Origin: Qipengyuania sp. ABI-127-1 | GTDB taxonomy: Bacteria > Pseudomonadota > Alphaproteobacteria > Sphingomonadales > Sphingomonadaceae | DNA length: 64,000 bases | NCBI GenBank assembly: GCA_022953095.1 | Contig: JALJCR010000003.1 | Span: 310,001-374,000, forward strand | Reading direction: 5' to 3' | Shown here: in pieces, positions 38,839 to 47,918 of the stretch | Layout: each line of letters opens with the position of its first letter | Position numbering within the stretch: position 1 is the first letter of the stretch | Translations under genes and position numbers: made by a program | Notes under the pieces: generated by a model | Seen by the model: only the letters and a program-made list of their open reading frames with translations | Told to the model about the DNA's origin: nothing | Database searches by the model: none

Positions 38839-40443
38839 TTAGCTCGTAAAAATGGCGGCTGGATACTCGCGGAAGATCCACTCGCCGCCGCCGCCTTCCT
38901 CACTCAGGAACCGGACGGTGTTCTCGACCATGTCCGGATTTCCATGGCCGGTCGGCATAGGGAACTGGCGCACGAGGAAGGTGGCGGGAATGCGAATGGC
39001 GCCGTCATGTTCCCATTGATGGATGCGCTCCATATACGCACGGGTGCGATTGTCGGCCACATCGGCGCGCGCGCCCTCAGGATAGGCGATATAGACCAAG
39101 CCGAATTCCCCGCGCGGCACCTGCGTTACCGCTTTCGCGAATAGGCCTAGTGGTGCGCGGCTCCGCTTAGTGATCGCCGCCTCAGCGTCGACTCGCCAGG
39201 CGAGCCCCACGGGCGAGCGCACTTGGTCTACGGCTACAGCGGGTGGCCCGTCGATCTGACAGATGAATCCATCCCAGCTGGGCATCTCCAATTTCCAACC
39301 GAACACTTCATCCAGCATGATCGGGCTGTACGCCTTCGTCACCTCGTCGAGGTCGACGCGATTTGGCAACGGTCGAAACGCAACGCTGCCCCATGCATAG
39401 TCGAGTGGCCGCTCGGGATGCGCAGCAAGCCGCTGCCGAAGGCACGTTGCGACGACATCCGCGATGTCGACCGCGCTGGCCTCAATTTGGAACGCAACCT
39501 CATAGGTGCCAAATTGGCCGCGCGCCATGGCACCAGCCCTGAGCAGGCGAAACATGCTGCGTATCTGGGTTTCCTCATCGACTTCATAGACCGTAAGCGC
39601 CGAGCTGCGCTTGCACTCGACGACCATGTTGAATGCGTCGGTACAGCGCAGATCAGGCGATTTGACGCTGGTTGGCTCGACGAATTCCATGGCTCTGCCT
39701 TTCGCCGAGCAAGCAGCAGCGACGAGAAGTTCGAACACGGTCGCATCGGTTTCGGCGCCGGAAAAGAGGGCGTCGATCCTCTCCTGGGAGCCATGGACTG
39801 CCCGCAGCGCCTCGATCTGCCGCCCGAGCTGCGCGAGCTGGGTTACGGCCAGCGCGCCACCGAAATGGTCGTAGCGCGGATCGTTGGCGAGATAGTCCTT
39901 CGCCAGTGTCATGGCTTGGCGAAGTCGGTGTCCCTTCGGCCGTTCGCTTTCCAGTCGCACACCTTTCACAATGGAGACGGGCTGTTCGTCGGCCACCGAT
40001 GACAAGCGAAAAATGTCGGCAGGCTCCCGCTCAAACCAGCCGTTTGGCGCGTGGCGTTCGATCAGCTCGATTGCGTCGGGCAGAAAGTCCTCGACGTAAG
40101 CAGTCGCAGCCGGTGCCTCGTCCACAATCGATGCCCGGCCGAGCCTCGGAAAGGGATCGCCTACCGGTTCTCTTTCCTCGACAAGATCGTCCGGATCGAT
40201 ACCGGCGGCCTCGCGCATGGCTGCCACTGCGGCATCGAGATCGACACGGACCCGTTGTGCGCGCTCGATCGCCGCTTCCATCTCCAATTTGGCAGCGTCG
40301 GTCCGCTCGACGAAATATCGGCGACGCAATTCCATGACCTTCGGCCATTCCGCATCGAAGGCCTGTTGGCGGCGATCCAATTCTTCCACGAGCACTCTCA
40401 GATGCTCGGGCATATCATCGGGGAGTGGGGGAAAGGCCGACAT
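38839..40443 (-). CDS. PD-(D/E)XK nuclease-like protein with N-terminal coiled coil
   Basis: 534 residues. The first 80 form a charged helical stretch likely to be a coiled coil. The nuclease-like core is at about residues 235-280: a helix with Glu238 (TVFELLVAAACS), then KSPDLRCTD with Asp264, and VVECKR with Glu276-x-Lys278, the PD-(D/E)XK pattern. The C-terminal half is of unknown fold. Middle gene of the operon, 11 bp from both the NTPase gene and the metalloprotease gene. Confidence 0.7.
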   Translation of the reverse strand: MSAFPPLPDDMPEHLRVLVEELDRRQQAFDAEWPKVMELRRRYFVERTDAAKLEMEAAIERAQRVRVDLDAAVAAMREAAGIDPDDLVEEREPVGDPFPRLGRASIVDEAPAATAYVEDFLPDAIELIERHAPNGWFEREPADIFRLSSVADEQPVSIVKGVRLESERPKGHRLRQAMTLAKDYLANDPRYDHFGGALAVTQLAQLGRQIEALRAVHGSQERIDALFSGAETDATVFELLVAAACSAKGRAMEFVEPTSVKSPDLRCTDAFNMVVECKRSSALTVYEVDEETQIRSMFRLLRAGAMARGQFGTYEVAFQIEASAVDIADVVATCLRQRLAAHPERPLDYAWGSVAFRPLPNRVDLDEVTKAYSPIMLDEVFGWKLEMPSWDGFICQIDGPPAVAVDQVRSPVGLAWRVDAEAAITKRSRAPLGLFAKAVTQVPRGEFGLVYIAYPEGARADVADNRTRAYMERIHQWEHDGAIRIPATFLVRQFPMPTGHGNPDMVENTVRFLSEEGGGGEWIFREYPAAIFTS

Positions 40444-40454
40444 TAGGTTACGCG

Positions 40455-42854
40455 CTAGCCTTCCGACGATGAAAGGGCCCTTTTCAGCGCCGGACTCACC
40501 ATTGTGTCAAGCCGGACTCTCGCCCATTTCGCCCGCGATGTCTTTGGGTTCAACACTGTCAGAATGAACAGGGCCTGCGAAAGGCGGTTCAACAAGGGGG
40601 CCGATCCGTCTTCACAAGCCTCATCGAGCCACTCGTCGGCATTGTCCTGCTCGCGCTCGAGAAAGCGCAGAAGCGAGAACGTGACTGGCTCGATGATCCC
40701 ATCTTCGCGGCAAGTGAGTTGGGCACCGCTAGGGCCGTCATGGGTGTGGTGGCCGGAGCGTGAGGGATCTTCAGGCACGCGGCGCAGAAGGATCGGACTG
40801 GTGCCGACCAGCGCCAAAATCGCTGGGTCTATGAGGCCGACAATCCGGTCCTCGTCGGTCGCCAGCGCGCCGATCCGAACGCTCGCGAGATGCGAAAGGA
40901 TCAGCCAGGCGTCGAGATCGGCATAGGTCACCGCGGCTTCACCGGCGGGCAATTCGATACCTTCCCTCCAGCCGGGCTTCTTGATCACGGTCACGCCGTC
41001 GGCACGCGTCGTCATTTGGAGCTGGCCTACGCTCGGCATCCAGACGACGGCGCGCGTGCCTGGCTTGATCGGGCGGACCTTCGGTGCCCGCTGCAGCAAT
41101 CTGTTCAGGAAAGCGACCGAGATGCCGTTGCGCCATGAGATCAGATCTACTAGCGCCTGCGCGCCGATCACGTCGCCAAAGGGCAGACGCGCGGTCGTCG
41201 CGACCAACCAGTCGGCGGCGTCAGCGTCGGTATCCGCCTCCTCGTCACCCATGCGCTTGGCCAATTGCTCGGCGATCTGCCGGGCGAGTTCGGACGCGAT
41301 CAGTTCGGGAATGCGTCCCGTGACCAGAGGCCGATTACCGATGTCGAGCGCAGTTCCAGTGAGGCCGGACCGCACCATCGCCGCTAGTTCGTGGCTATCG
41401 GCATGGTCGCGCATCGTCGCCTTGCGAACCATGAAGCTGTGCATCGAACGCAGGATAACGTCGGGGGACCGATCGCTTCGGCCATAATCATCTAACACTG
41501 CGCGTGCGAAGGTCGCCGTTTGCTCGGTAAGTTCATCCTGAATGAAATGAGCGCGGGTATAGAGGAAGAGGTCCAGGCTGAGCAGCGGTGGCAGAACCGC
41601 CGTCATGCCCTCGGTCCGCTCCGGCGCTTCGATCACGCCGGCCGCCATCGATCGCAGGAGCCAAGGTTGACGATATTCGTCGGCCCTGTCGGCGCCGTGC
41701 ATGAATGTAACATCGTGCCGCTGAAGCACATTCAGCGCCTTGCCAAACTCGTCGTCGTCGAGCCGATCGACCAGAATGCGCTCGCCGCGGCGGGCGAAGA
41801 CGGTGTCCTTGCGCCGCGTCTCCCCCTTCCAGAGGCGGTCGACGACCGAGGTGTCAGCCTCGATGACGAATTTCACCTTTGGCCCCATCGATTGAGCCGA
41901 CAGCGCTTCGAGTTCCCGGCGGATGCCGTCATGCTCGAGGCCCAAGCCATCAATGGCGATCACGAGCTGCGGACCATCTGATTTCGCAAGCCGTTCGAGC
42001 CAGCACCGCGCTTCGCCGGCTGAAATGTGCCAGCCGACCGCGCCGGACACGAGCCGAGCGACCTCGTCCGCGATCCCCATCGCGGCGGTGCCCGATGCCT
42101 CGACGAGGAGCACCGCGATCTCGTCCGACTCCGTCGTGCCGATCGCAAGTTCGCGAAGGACATGGCTCTTGCCGATCAGGGGGGCGCCCTCGATCGCAAT
42201 GACGCGGCGCGTGCCGCGCAGGACCGTCATCGCTTCAGCCGATGCTTTGCGGGAGATGTGGAAATCGGGCGTGAACGGCGTGCGGACATCGCTCCAGCCG
42301 CCTGTCAGCTCGTCGAGCGTCTGCTCGGTCGCGGCCCGGATGGCGGCCATCCAGACGTCCGAGCCCGGCCCCATGAGCGTTGCGATGGCATCCTGCAGCC
42401 CGGCGTGGGCATTCGCCATCGCGGCGTCCATCAATGCGGCGAAGGCCTGCTCATTCGCTAGCCCGTCTCTCAGAAGATCACCCGTTTCGGTCGCATAGGT
42501 GCGGGTTTCGGTCCCGTTCGAGACGATTACGATCGGGGGTCTGGGATGCAGCACGCGGGCGTAGGATAGCCCCTGATCAACATCGTCCGCATCGAGCGGC
42601 TGCCCCGGCTTCTTCAGTTCGAGCACCGCCAGTCGTTTACCAGCGCTTTCAATCAGCATATCGAGCCGACCCCGTCGGCTTGAGGCTTTGGCGCCGTTGA
42701 TCTCGACAGTCTTATGACCCAGTTTAAAGGAGAAGGTCAGCTGATGCTTTATCGCAGCGACATCGAGCCAAGGCAAAGCGATTCGTAGTGCGGAGTTCGC
42801 GTGGACTTCAAGGTCGGTTTCGGTCATGCCAACCGTTGTTTGGGTAACTGTCAT
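40455..42854 (-). CDS. HSDR_N-like nuclease fused to a STAND-like P-loop NTPase
   Basis: 799 residues. N-terminal region resembles the HSDR_N (type I restriction R subunit N-terminal) nuclease: GRLDMLIES (Asp65) and VLELKK (Glu79-x-Lys81). A P-loop NTPase follows: Walker A GAPLIGKS at 223-230 and Walker B LVIAIDG with Asp302. The C-terminal 450 residues are helical and may be a sensor region; no TPR or WD repeats were evident. First gene of the three-gene operon, starting 210 bp from the divergent OLD-type gene. The ATG at 42854 has a GGAA just before it; ATG 42827 is an alternative. Confidence 0.75.
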   Translation of the reverse strand: MTVTQTTVGMTETDLEVHANSALRIALPWLDVAAIKHQLTFSFKLGHKTVEINGAKASSRRGRLDMLIESAGKRLAVLELKKPGQPLDADDVDQGLSYARVLHPRPPIVIVSNGTETRTYATETGDLLRDGLANEQAFAALMDAAMANAHAGLQDAIATLMGPGSDVWMAAIRAATEQTLDELTGGWSDVRTPFTPDFHISRKASAEAMTVLRGTRRVIAIEGAPLIGKSHVLRELAIGTTESDEIAVLLVEASGTAAMGIADEVARLVSGAVGWHISAGEARCWLERLAKSDGPQLVIAIDGLGLEHDGIRRELEALSAQSMGPKVKFVIEADTSVVDRLWKGETRRKDTVFARRGERILVDRLDDDEFGKALNVLQRHDVTFMHGADRADEYRQPWLLRSMAAGVIEAPERTEGMTAVLPPLLSLDLFLYTRAHFIQDELTEQTATFARAVLDDYGRSDRSPDVILRSMHSFMVRKATMRDHADSHELAAMVRSGLTGTALDIGNRPLVTGRIPELIASELARQIAEQLAKRMGDEEADTDADAADWLVATTARLPFGDVIGAQALVDLISWRNGISVAFLNRLLQRAPKVRPIKPGTRAVVWMPSVGQLQMTTRADGVTVIKKPGWREGIELPAGEAAVTYADLDAWLILSHLASVRIGALATDEDRIVGLIDPAILALVGTSPILLRRVPEDPSRSGHHTHDGPSGAQLTCREDGIIEPVTFSLLRFLEREQDNADEWLDEACEDGSAPLLNRLSQALFILTVLNPKTSRAKWARVRLDTMVSPALKRALSSSEG

Positions 42855-42959
42855 TTTTCCGTTTTACACCGGCGGGCTTCCAAACTGCACTATTTTAGTG
42901 TTCTGCTGACGAGATATTCGATCGTTACCTAATCGCGTTTCAATCCATATGGCAGGATA

Positions 42960-42988
42960 TTGACACCTCTTTCACGGTGGAATGCAAT
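42960..42988 (+). promoter_or_regulatory. Sigma-70-like promoter for the OLD-nuclease gene
   Basis: TTGACA at 42960-42965, 17-bp spacer, TGCAAT at 42983-42988. The expected start of transcription is near 42995, giving a leader of about 70 nt. It lies in the 211-bp region between two divergent defence operons. Confidence 0.5.
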
Positions 42989-43065
42989 CGCTGGCCGGAA
43001 ACCGATCTCTTGCTGACAGTCTGATGCTGCTCCAATAGGTATCCGATCGGTAGCGGGGGGATGAA

Positions 43066-44880
43066 ATGGAGATCGCCAGCCTTAAGATCGAGAATTTTCG
43101 GGGCGTGCAACACGGCATCGTCCGTTTCTCGCCGCATACGGTGATCGTCGGTGCAAATAACTGCGGCAAGACCACAGTGATCGAGGCGCTGGCGCTATTG
43201 TTCGGCCGCGACCGAATGATCCGCTCTTTGACCGAGCATGACTTCCACGGCAGCAATCCCCAGCCAGCAGATCGCATTCGGCTGACCGCAACGGTGATAG
43301 GCTTCCACGACGACGATCCGGCCCAGCATCCGGACTGGTTCCGGGACGACAGGGGCATCGTCAAATGGTGGAACGCGGCGACCGGCACAGTCCATCCCGC
43401 ACGTAACAATCCGGCATGGAATCTCGCCTGCCAAATTGCCTTCTCAGCGCGGTTCCATCGGCCCTCGCTCGAGGTAGAGACGCTACGCTACTTCCACGAC
43501 GACGACAGTGTCGGCGATGTGTTTGACGACGAGACGGCAACTCCGCTTCCCGCCCGTCTGATCCGCGAACTCGGCTTTTTCTTCGTGCCTGCAGCGCGGA
43601 CGTGGGACCGAACCGTATCGTTCGGTTCCGAGCTGTTCCGCCGCGTAGTCGCGGCTGGCGACGGACAGCCTTCAGAGTCGGTTCTTGCCGAGCGCGACCG
43701 TTTGCGCGCGCCTGATGCGAGTCTTGAGCAGGACGAACGGCTCTCGCCGATCGTCGACCGGCTTAATCAGGAGCTGAGCGGCTTCTTTCGGACAAACCCG
43801 ACATTGCATCTGCGGGTGACGCCCACCGATTCTAACGGGCTGCTCGAATCCATCGTATCGCACTACGCTCATAACGGGGCGGACCTACCGCTCCCGGCGA
43901 AGCGACATGGCAGTGGGCTTTTGTCGCTGCAGCATCTGTTGTTGCTGCTGCAGTTCGGGCGACTGCGGGTCGAAGCCGACGAGAATTTCTGGATGGCGCT
44001 GGAAGAGCCCGAACTGCATGTCCCGCCGGCATTGCAGCGGCGGCTAGTGCATCGCATACAATCACTGTCACGCCAGACCTTGGTTTCGACTCACTCGCCA
44101 ATGGTCGCCGCTCTGGCGGACCCCAGCGGCGTCGCGGTCCTGCGCAATGAAGGCGGCATCCTGACTTCGGTGGCGCTCCTTCAATCGACCCTGCCAGCGG
44201 ACACACCCAATAGTGTCCGGAAGCTGTTCCAGGTAAACCGTGTTGAGACGATCGCGGCAGTCATGCACGAATTCGTGTTAATCCCCGAGGGCAGGACGGA
44301 CTTTGAATGGCTGCGCCTGCTCGTAAGGGCCGTCGATCTTCACCAGAGCTGGGCCGCGGGCGATGAATGCCGGTTCGACGCTTTGGTGGGCGTCATCCCA
44401 ACTCATGACGGGTCTGTTGTGCGCACGGTTGCAGCGATGTCCCCGCTACACCCGCGCGTAGTCGCACTGGTAGATGGCGATCCGGACGGCGTGGGCTATG
44501 CTAATGCGCTCGCCGCGACGGACGCTCCGAATTCGGGGATCATTCTGCGCTGGGCCGACGGCCAAATGCTCGAGGATGTGATCGGCTGGATCATCGATGC
44601 TGACGGGGCCGCTTGCCTGCCGACGATTCCCATCGACAACCCTCCCGCAAATGTCGGCAATCTCGTCGCCCGCCTCAAAGACGAGTCGCGAGCGACAGGC
44701 GGGCTCAAGAAGGATAGTTCAAGCTACGAGGCGATTGCGGGCGCGATCGGCGCAAACGACGCGTGTTGCGGGCGAGCGCGATCGCTCCTCAACGCGGTCA
44801 CTGAAGTCGCCCAGGGTAACGAGCATCCATTGTTTGTGGCGGATCCGAACCATCCGACGATTAAGGTCTTCACGCCTTGA
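43066..44880 (+). CDS. OLD-family ATP-dependent endonuclease (GajA-like)
   Basis: 604 residues. ABC-type ATPase with Walker A GANNCGKT (29-36), signature HGSGLLSLQHL (281-291), Walker B ALEEPELHVPP (Glu313/314) and STHSP (His343). A TOPRIM nuclease domain follows: IPEGRTDFEWL with Glu408 and VVALVDGDPDG with Asp470/Asp472. This is the class of OLD nucleases encoded next to UvrD-like helicases, including Gabija GajA. The next gene is exactly that, overlapping by 4 bp. Probably antiphage. Confidence 0.85.
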   Translation: MEIASLKIENFRGVQHGIVRFSPHTVIVGANNCGKTTVIEALALLFGRDRMIRSLTEHDFHGSNPQPADRIRLTATVIGFHDDDPAQHPDWFRDDRGIVKWWNAATGTVHPARNNPAWNLACQIAFSARFHRPSLEVETLRYFHDDDSVGDVFDDETATPLPARLIRELGFFFVPAARTWDRTVSFGSELFRRVVAAGDGQPSESVLAERDRLRAPDASLEQDERLSPIVDRLNQELSGFFRTNPTLHLRVTPTDSNGLLESIVSHYAHNGADLPLPAKRHGSGLLSLQHLLLLLQFGRLRVEADENFWMALEEPELHVPPALQRRLVHRIQSLSRQTLVSTHSPMVAALADPSGVAVLRNEGGILTSVALLQSTLPADTPNSVRKLFQVNRVETIAAVMHEFVLIPEGRTDFEWLRLLVRAVDLHQSWAAGDECRFDALVGVIPTHDGSVVRTVAAMSPLHPRVVALVDGDPDGVGYANALAATDAPNSGIILRWADGQMLEDVIGWIIDADGAACLPTIPIDNPPANVGNLVARLKDESRATGGLKKDSSSYEAIAGAIGANDACCGRARSLLNAVTEVAQGNEHPLFVADPNHPTIKVFTP

Positions 44881-46145
44881 CTATCCAAGCTGTCGAAGGC
44901 GGTGCCGGATGCGGGAAAACATATCGGCTCATGGAGATGCTCGCTGAACGGCTTGAAACTCACCCTTTGAACGACGGTCAGCGTGTTCTCGCGCTCACCT
45001 TCATGCACGGGTCGCGGCGGCGCCTTTCCGAGCGGCTGCGCGCGGTCGCCGATCTTCGCGGACGCGTGGAATGCTGCACGATCGATGCCTTTGCGTGGCG
45101 CATCTATCGCCGATGGCGGGGTTTGGCAGGCGCGCTCGCCATCGCTCCTGCGACCGAGGGCGAGTTCGATCGCGTCTGCGAGGCAGCTGGATTGCTGCTG
45201 GAGCAGCCGCAAGTTCGCGCTTGGGTCGCGACTAGCTTCCCAATTGTGCTGGTCGATGAAGGTCAGGATCTTAAGCCCGAGCGCCTGCGCATGCTTAAGG
45301 CGCTTGCGGGCACCGTCCATGCACTGATTGCCGCCGACGAGTTCCAGTGTCTAGATCAGGCTCTTCGCCCCAATCCATTGGTTGCATGGCTGCAACAGGA
45401 TGCAGAACCGGAGTCATTGATTCAGGTGCGTCGCACGAATGCGCCGGGTTTGCTGGCGGCAGCGACCGCAATTCGCGAGGGGAATGCGCCGGTCAACGGC
45501 GCCGGATTCAAGCTGCTGCCACCAGGAGCTAGCGTGCCGCTCGCTACGACGTTGCTCGCAAATGCCATCGCTTGGCGGCAGGGCGGCGATGTCGCGGTAA
45601 TCACACCGGCGCTGCAAGGCGGGTTTGCCACGTCGGTTGTCGCCCGGCTTGCTATGGGCCCATGCGGCAAACGTAGAAACGGGCCTTACACTGTGCACTG
45701 GGAAGGCAATGACCGCGACGAGGCGCAGGCAATCATCGCAGATCTCGACCTTGCGGCCAATGCGCCGGCTGCTGTTGCCTGCGCAGCGCTGCGAGCGATG
45801 CCACGCAACGGACCCTTGCGTGGGACACTGTCGTGGGTCGAAAACCAGGTCCACGCCTGCGGCCGGGTAAATTTCACCCGCGCGGAGATCGAGGCCATGA
45901 TTACGCGACAGGTATCGCTGCGACGGCAGCATGGTAGCGGCGCATCGTATCAATTGGCGGCGATGACAGTGCAGCAGGCCAAGAACAGGGAATTCGAGGG
46001 CGTCGTGGTCATCTGGCCCTATCAGGTGGGCGGTGATGCAGAACACAAGCGTCGCCTGCTTTACAACGCGATTACTCGGGCGAAGCGATGGTGCAATGTC
46101 ATCGTCCAAGGCCAAAATATCCTCGGTGCTGCGCCGTTCGCCTGA
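44877..46145 (+). CDS. UvrD-like SF1 helicase (GajB-like)
   Basis: 422 residues from a TTG that overlaps the preceding stop (TTGA). Helicase motifs: Walker A GGAGCGKT (8-15), motif Ia LALTFMHGSRRRL, motif II IVLVDEGQDL (Asp127-Glu128), motif III IAADEFQCLD, motif V AMTVQQAKNREFEGV, and motif VI NAITRAKRWC. Compact for UvrD, similar in plan to Gabija GajB. Paired with the OLD nuclease gene. Confidence 0.85.
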   Translation: MTIQAVEGGAGCGKTYRLMEMLAERLETHPLNDGQRVLALTFMHGSRRRLSERLRAVADLRGRVECCTIDAFAWRIYRRWRGLAGALAIAPATEGEFDRVCEAAGLLLEQPQVRAWVATSFPIVLVDEGQDLKPERLRMLKALAGTVHALIAADEFQCLDQALRPNPLVAWLQQDAEPESLIQVRRTNAPGLLAAATAIREGNAPVNGAGFKLLPPGASVPLATTLLANAIAWRQGGDVAVITPALQGGFATSVVARLAMGPCGKRRNGPYTVHWEGNDRDEAQAIIADLDLAANAPAAVACAALRAMPRNGPLRGTLSWVENQVHACGRVNFTRAEIEAMITRQVSLRRQHGSGASYQLAAMTVQQAKNREFEGVVVIWPYQVGGDAEHKRRLLYNAITRAKRWCNVIVQGQNILGAAPFA

Positions 46146-46213
46146 GTGTTCACCCCTGAACAAATTGCGAACAAAACCATAATCGCGCTTGCCAACTGGG
46201 AAGAGCAGCGACA

Positions 46214-46224
46214 TTACGTCGTAA
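46214..46224. promoter_or_regulatory. Palindrome upstream of the methylase gene
   Basis: TTACG-T-CGTAA, an 11-bp perfect palindrome whose last base is 17 bp before the methylase ATG. The methylase has an N-terminal HTH, and SsoII/EcoRII-type methylases are known to repress their own transcription through such domains. So this may be its operator. Confidence 0.45.
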
Positions 46225-46241
46225 ATTGACCCAGAGGTTTT

Positions 46242-47462
46242 ATGCTTAACGAATTTGCCGCTCTACGCGTCCGTGCCGGTCTTTCTGTCGACGATGTTGC
46301 CAAATTGACCGGTTATAGCGTTCGGCACGTACAACGCTGGGAAGCGGGGGACGGAAAACCGAGAGAGGCAGCCGTCAGAGTGCTGCAATCTATGGCTTCT
46401 GTGGGTCCTGTGAAGTCAGGCAGCCGGTTCAACTTCATCGACCTCTTCGCAGGGATCGGCGGAATCCGGAGGGGCTTCGATGCTATCGGCGGGCACTGCG
46501 TGTTCACTTCCGAATGGAACAAATTCGCGCAGGAAACCTACGCTGCAAACTTCCGCGACAATCATCCCCCGCATGGCGACATCACAGCCATTGAGACTGA
46601 CGAAATTCCGGATCACGATGTGCTGCTGGCGGGCTTCCCGTGTCAGCCGTTCTCGATCGCGGGTGTTTCGAAGAAGAATTCGCTGGGGCGCAAGCACGGG
46701 TTTCTTGATGAAACGCAGGGCACGCTTTTCTTCGATGTAGCCCGCATCATAAGGGCAAAGCGGCCTGCCGCGTTTCTTCTCGAGAACGTGAAAAACCTCA
46801 AGAGCCACGACAAGGGCCGTACCTTCGATGTCATCCTGCGCACGCTGACCGAGGAACTGGGCTACAAGGTCTGGCATCAGGTGATAGATGCGCAGCACTT
46901 CGTGCCGCAGCACCGTGAGCGGATAGTGATTGTCGGTTTTCGCGAAGCCGTTCCGTTCAACTGGGGCGATCTGCAACTCCCGCCAAAGAGAAGCGTCCGG
47001 CTGAACAACATTCTCCATCCGGAAGACGGCTCGGAGAAGGCAGAGGCTCCATACACGCTTGGCCCGGATGCTATTGTGAACAGCAAGTACACACTGACCG
47101 ATAAGCTCTGGCAGTACCTGCAGGGCTATGCAGAAAAGCACAAGGCAGCGGGCAATGGTTTCGGCTTCGGGCTGGTGACAGGTGATGATGTGGCGCGGAC
47201 GCTTTCAGCCCGGTATTACAAGGACGGGTCGGAAATCCTCGTCAGCCAAGGACCGAAAAGCAATCCTCGTCGCCTGACGCCCCGCGAATGCGCCCGGCTC
47301 ATGGGCTATGGTGACGACTTTCGCATTCCCGTTTCTGACACACAGGCCTACAAGCAATTCGGCAACTCGGTGGCAGTGCCGGTCTTTGAAGCGGTTGCCC
47401 GCGTTATGCAGCCCCATATTCAGGCTCTGGTCGAGCCTGTCAGGGGAAGCAAAGCGGCCTGA
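46242..47462 (+). CDS. dcm: DNA (cytosine-5) methyltransferase with N-terminal HTH
   Basis: 406 residues. The first 50 are an XRE-like HTH ([20 protein letters not shown]). The methylase part shows [15 protein letters not shown] (AdoMet site), PCQPFS with catalytic Cys134, ENVKNL, QHRERI, and the final [10 protein letters not shown]. It belongs to the Dcm/EcoRII/SsoII branch, which fits a CCNGG-type target (inference). Followed 3 bp later by vsr and then by an MvaI/BcnI-type nuclease. Confidence 0.92.
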   Translation: MLNEFAALRVRAGLSVDDVAKLTGYSVRHVQRWEAGDGKPREAAVRVLQSMASVGPVKSGSRFNFIDLFAGIGGIRRGFDAIGGHCVFTSEWNKFAQETYAANFRDNHPPHGDITAIETDEIPDHDVLLAGFPCQPFSIAGVSKKNSLGRKHGFLDETQGTLFFDVARIIRAKRPAAFLLENVKNLKSHDKGRTFDVILRTLTEELGYKVWHQVIDAQHFVPQHRERIVIVGFREAVPFNWGDLQLPPKRSVRLNNILHPEDGSEKAEAPYTLGPDAIVNSKYTLTDKLWQYLQGYAEKHKAAGNGFGFGLVTGDDVARTLSARYYKDGSEILVSQGPKSNPRRLTPRECARLMGYGDDFRIPVSDTQAYKQFGNSVAVPVFEAVARVMQPHIQALVEPVRGSKAA

Positions 47463-47465
47463 CGC

Positions 47466-47918
47466 GTGGCCGACGTTCACGACGTTGCCACACGCAGCCG
47501 GAATATGGCGGCGATCAGAGGTGCCAACACGAAGCCGGAACTTCAGGTCCGCCGGGCGTTGCATGCGCTCGGTCTGAGGTTCCGGCTCCATGCGAAGGAA
47601 TTGCCCGGCAAGCCGGATCTCGTATTCCCGCGTCACAGGGCGGTGATCTTCGTGCATGGCTGCTTCTGGCACGGGCATGATTGCCACCTCTTCAGGATGC
47701 CCGCCACGCGACAGGAATTCTGGGCGGATAAGATCGGCCGCAACGTTGCCAACGACGCAAAAGCTGCTGCGGCGCTGCAGGCTGATGGATGGCGCGTCGG
47801 TGTGATCTGGGAGTGCGCGCTTAAGGGCAGGACGAAGCCAGATTTCGGTGAAACTATGCAGTCACTCGCCTTGTGGGTAAGATCGGCTGAACCGTCGATC
47901 ACGCTCAGGGGTAAATAG
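47466..47918 (+). CDS. vsr: Very short patch repair endonuclease
   Basis: 150 residues from a GTG start. Family blocks are clear: TRSRNMAAIRGANTKPE at the N-terminus, LPGKPDLVFPRH with the catalytic Asp, VHGCFWHGHDC and GWRVGVIWECAL. Nicks at T:G mismatches that arise when 5-methylcytosine deaminates, so it protects sites of the linked methylase. Confidence 0.95.
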   Translation: MADVHDVATRSRNMAAIRGANTKPELQVRRALHALGLRFRLHAKELPGKPDLVFPRHRAVIFVHGCFWHGHDCHLFRMPATRQEFWADKIGRNVANDAKAAAALQADGWRVGVIWECALKGRTKPDFGETMQSLALWVRSAEPSITLRGK

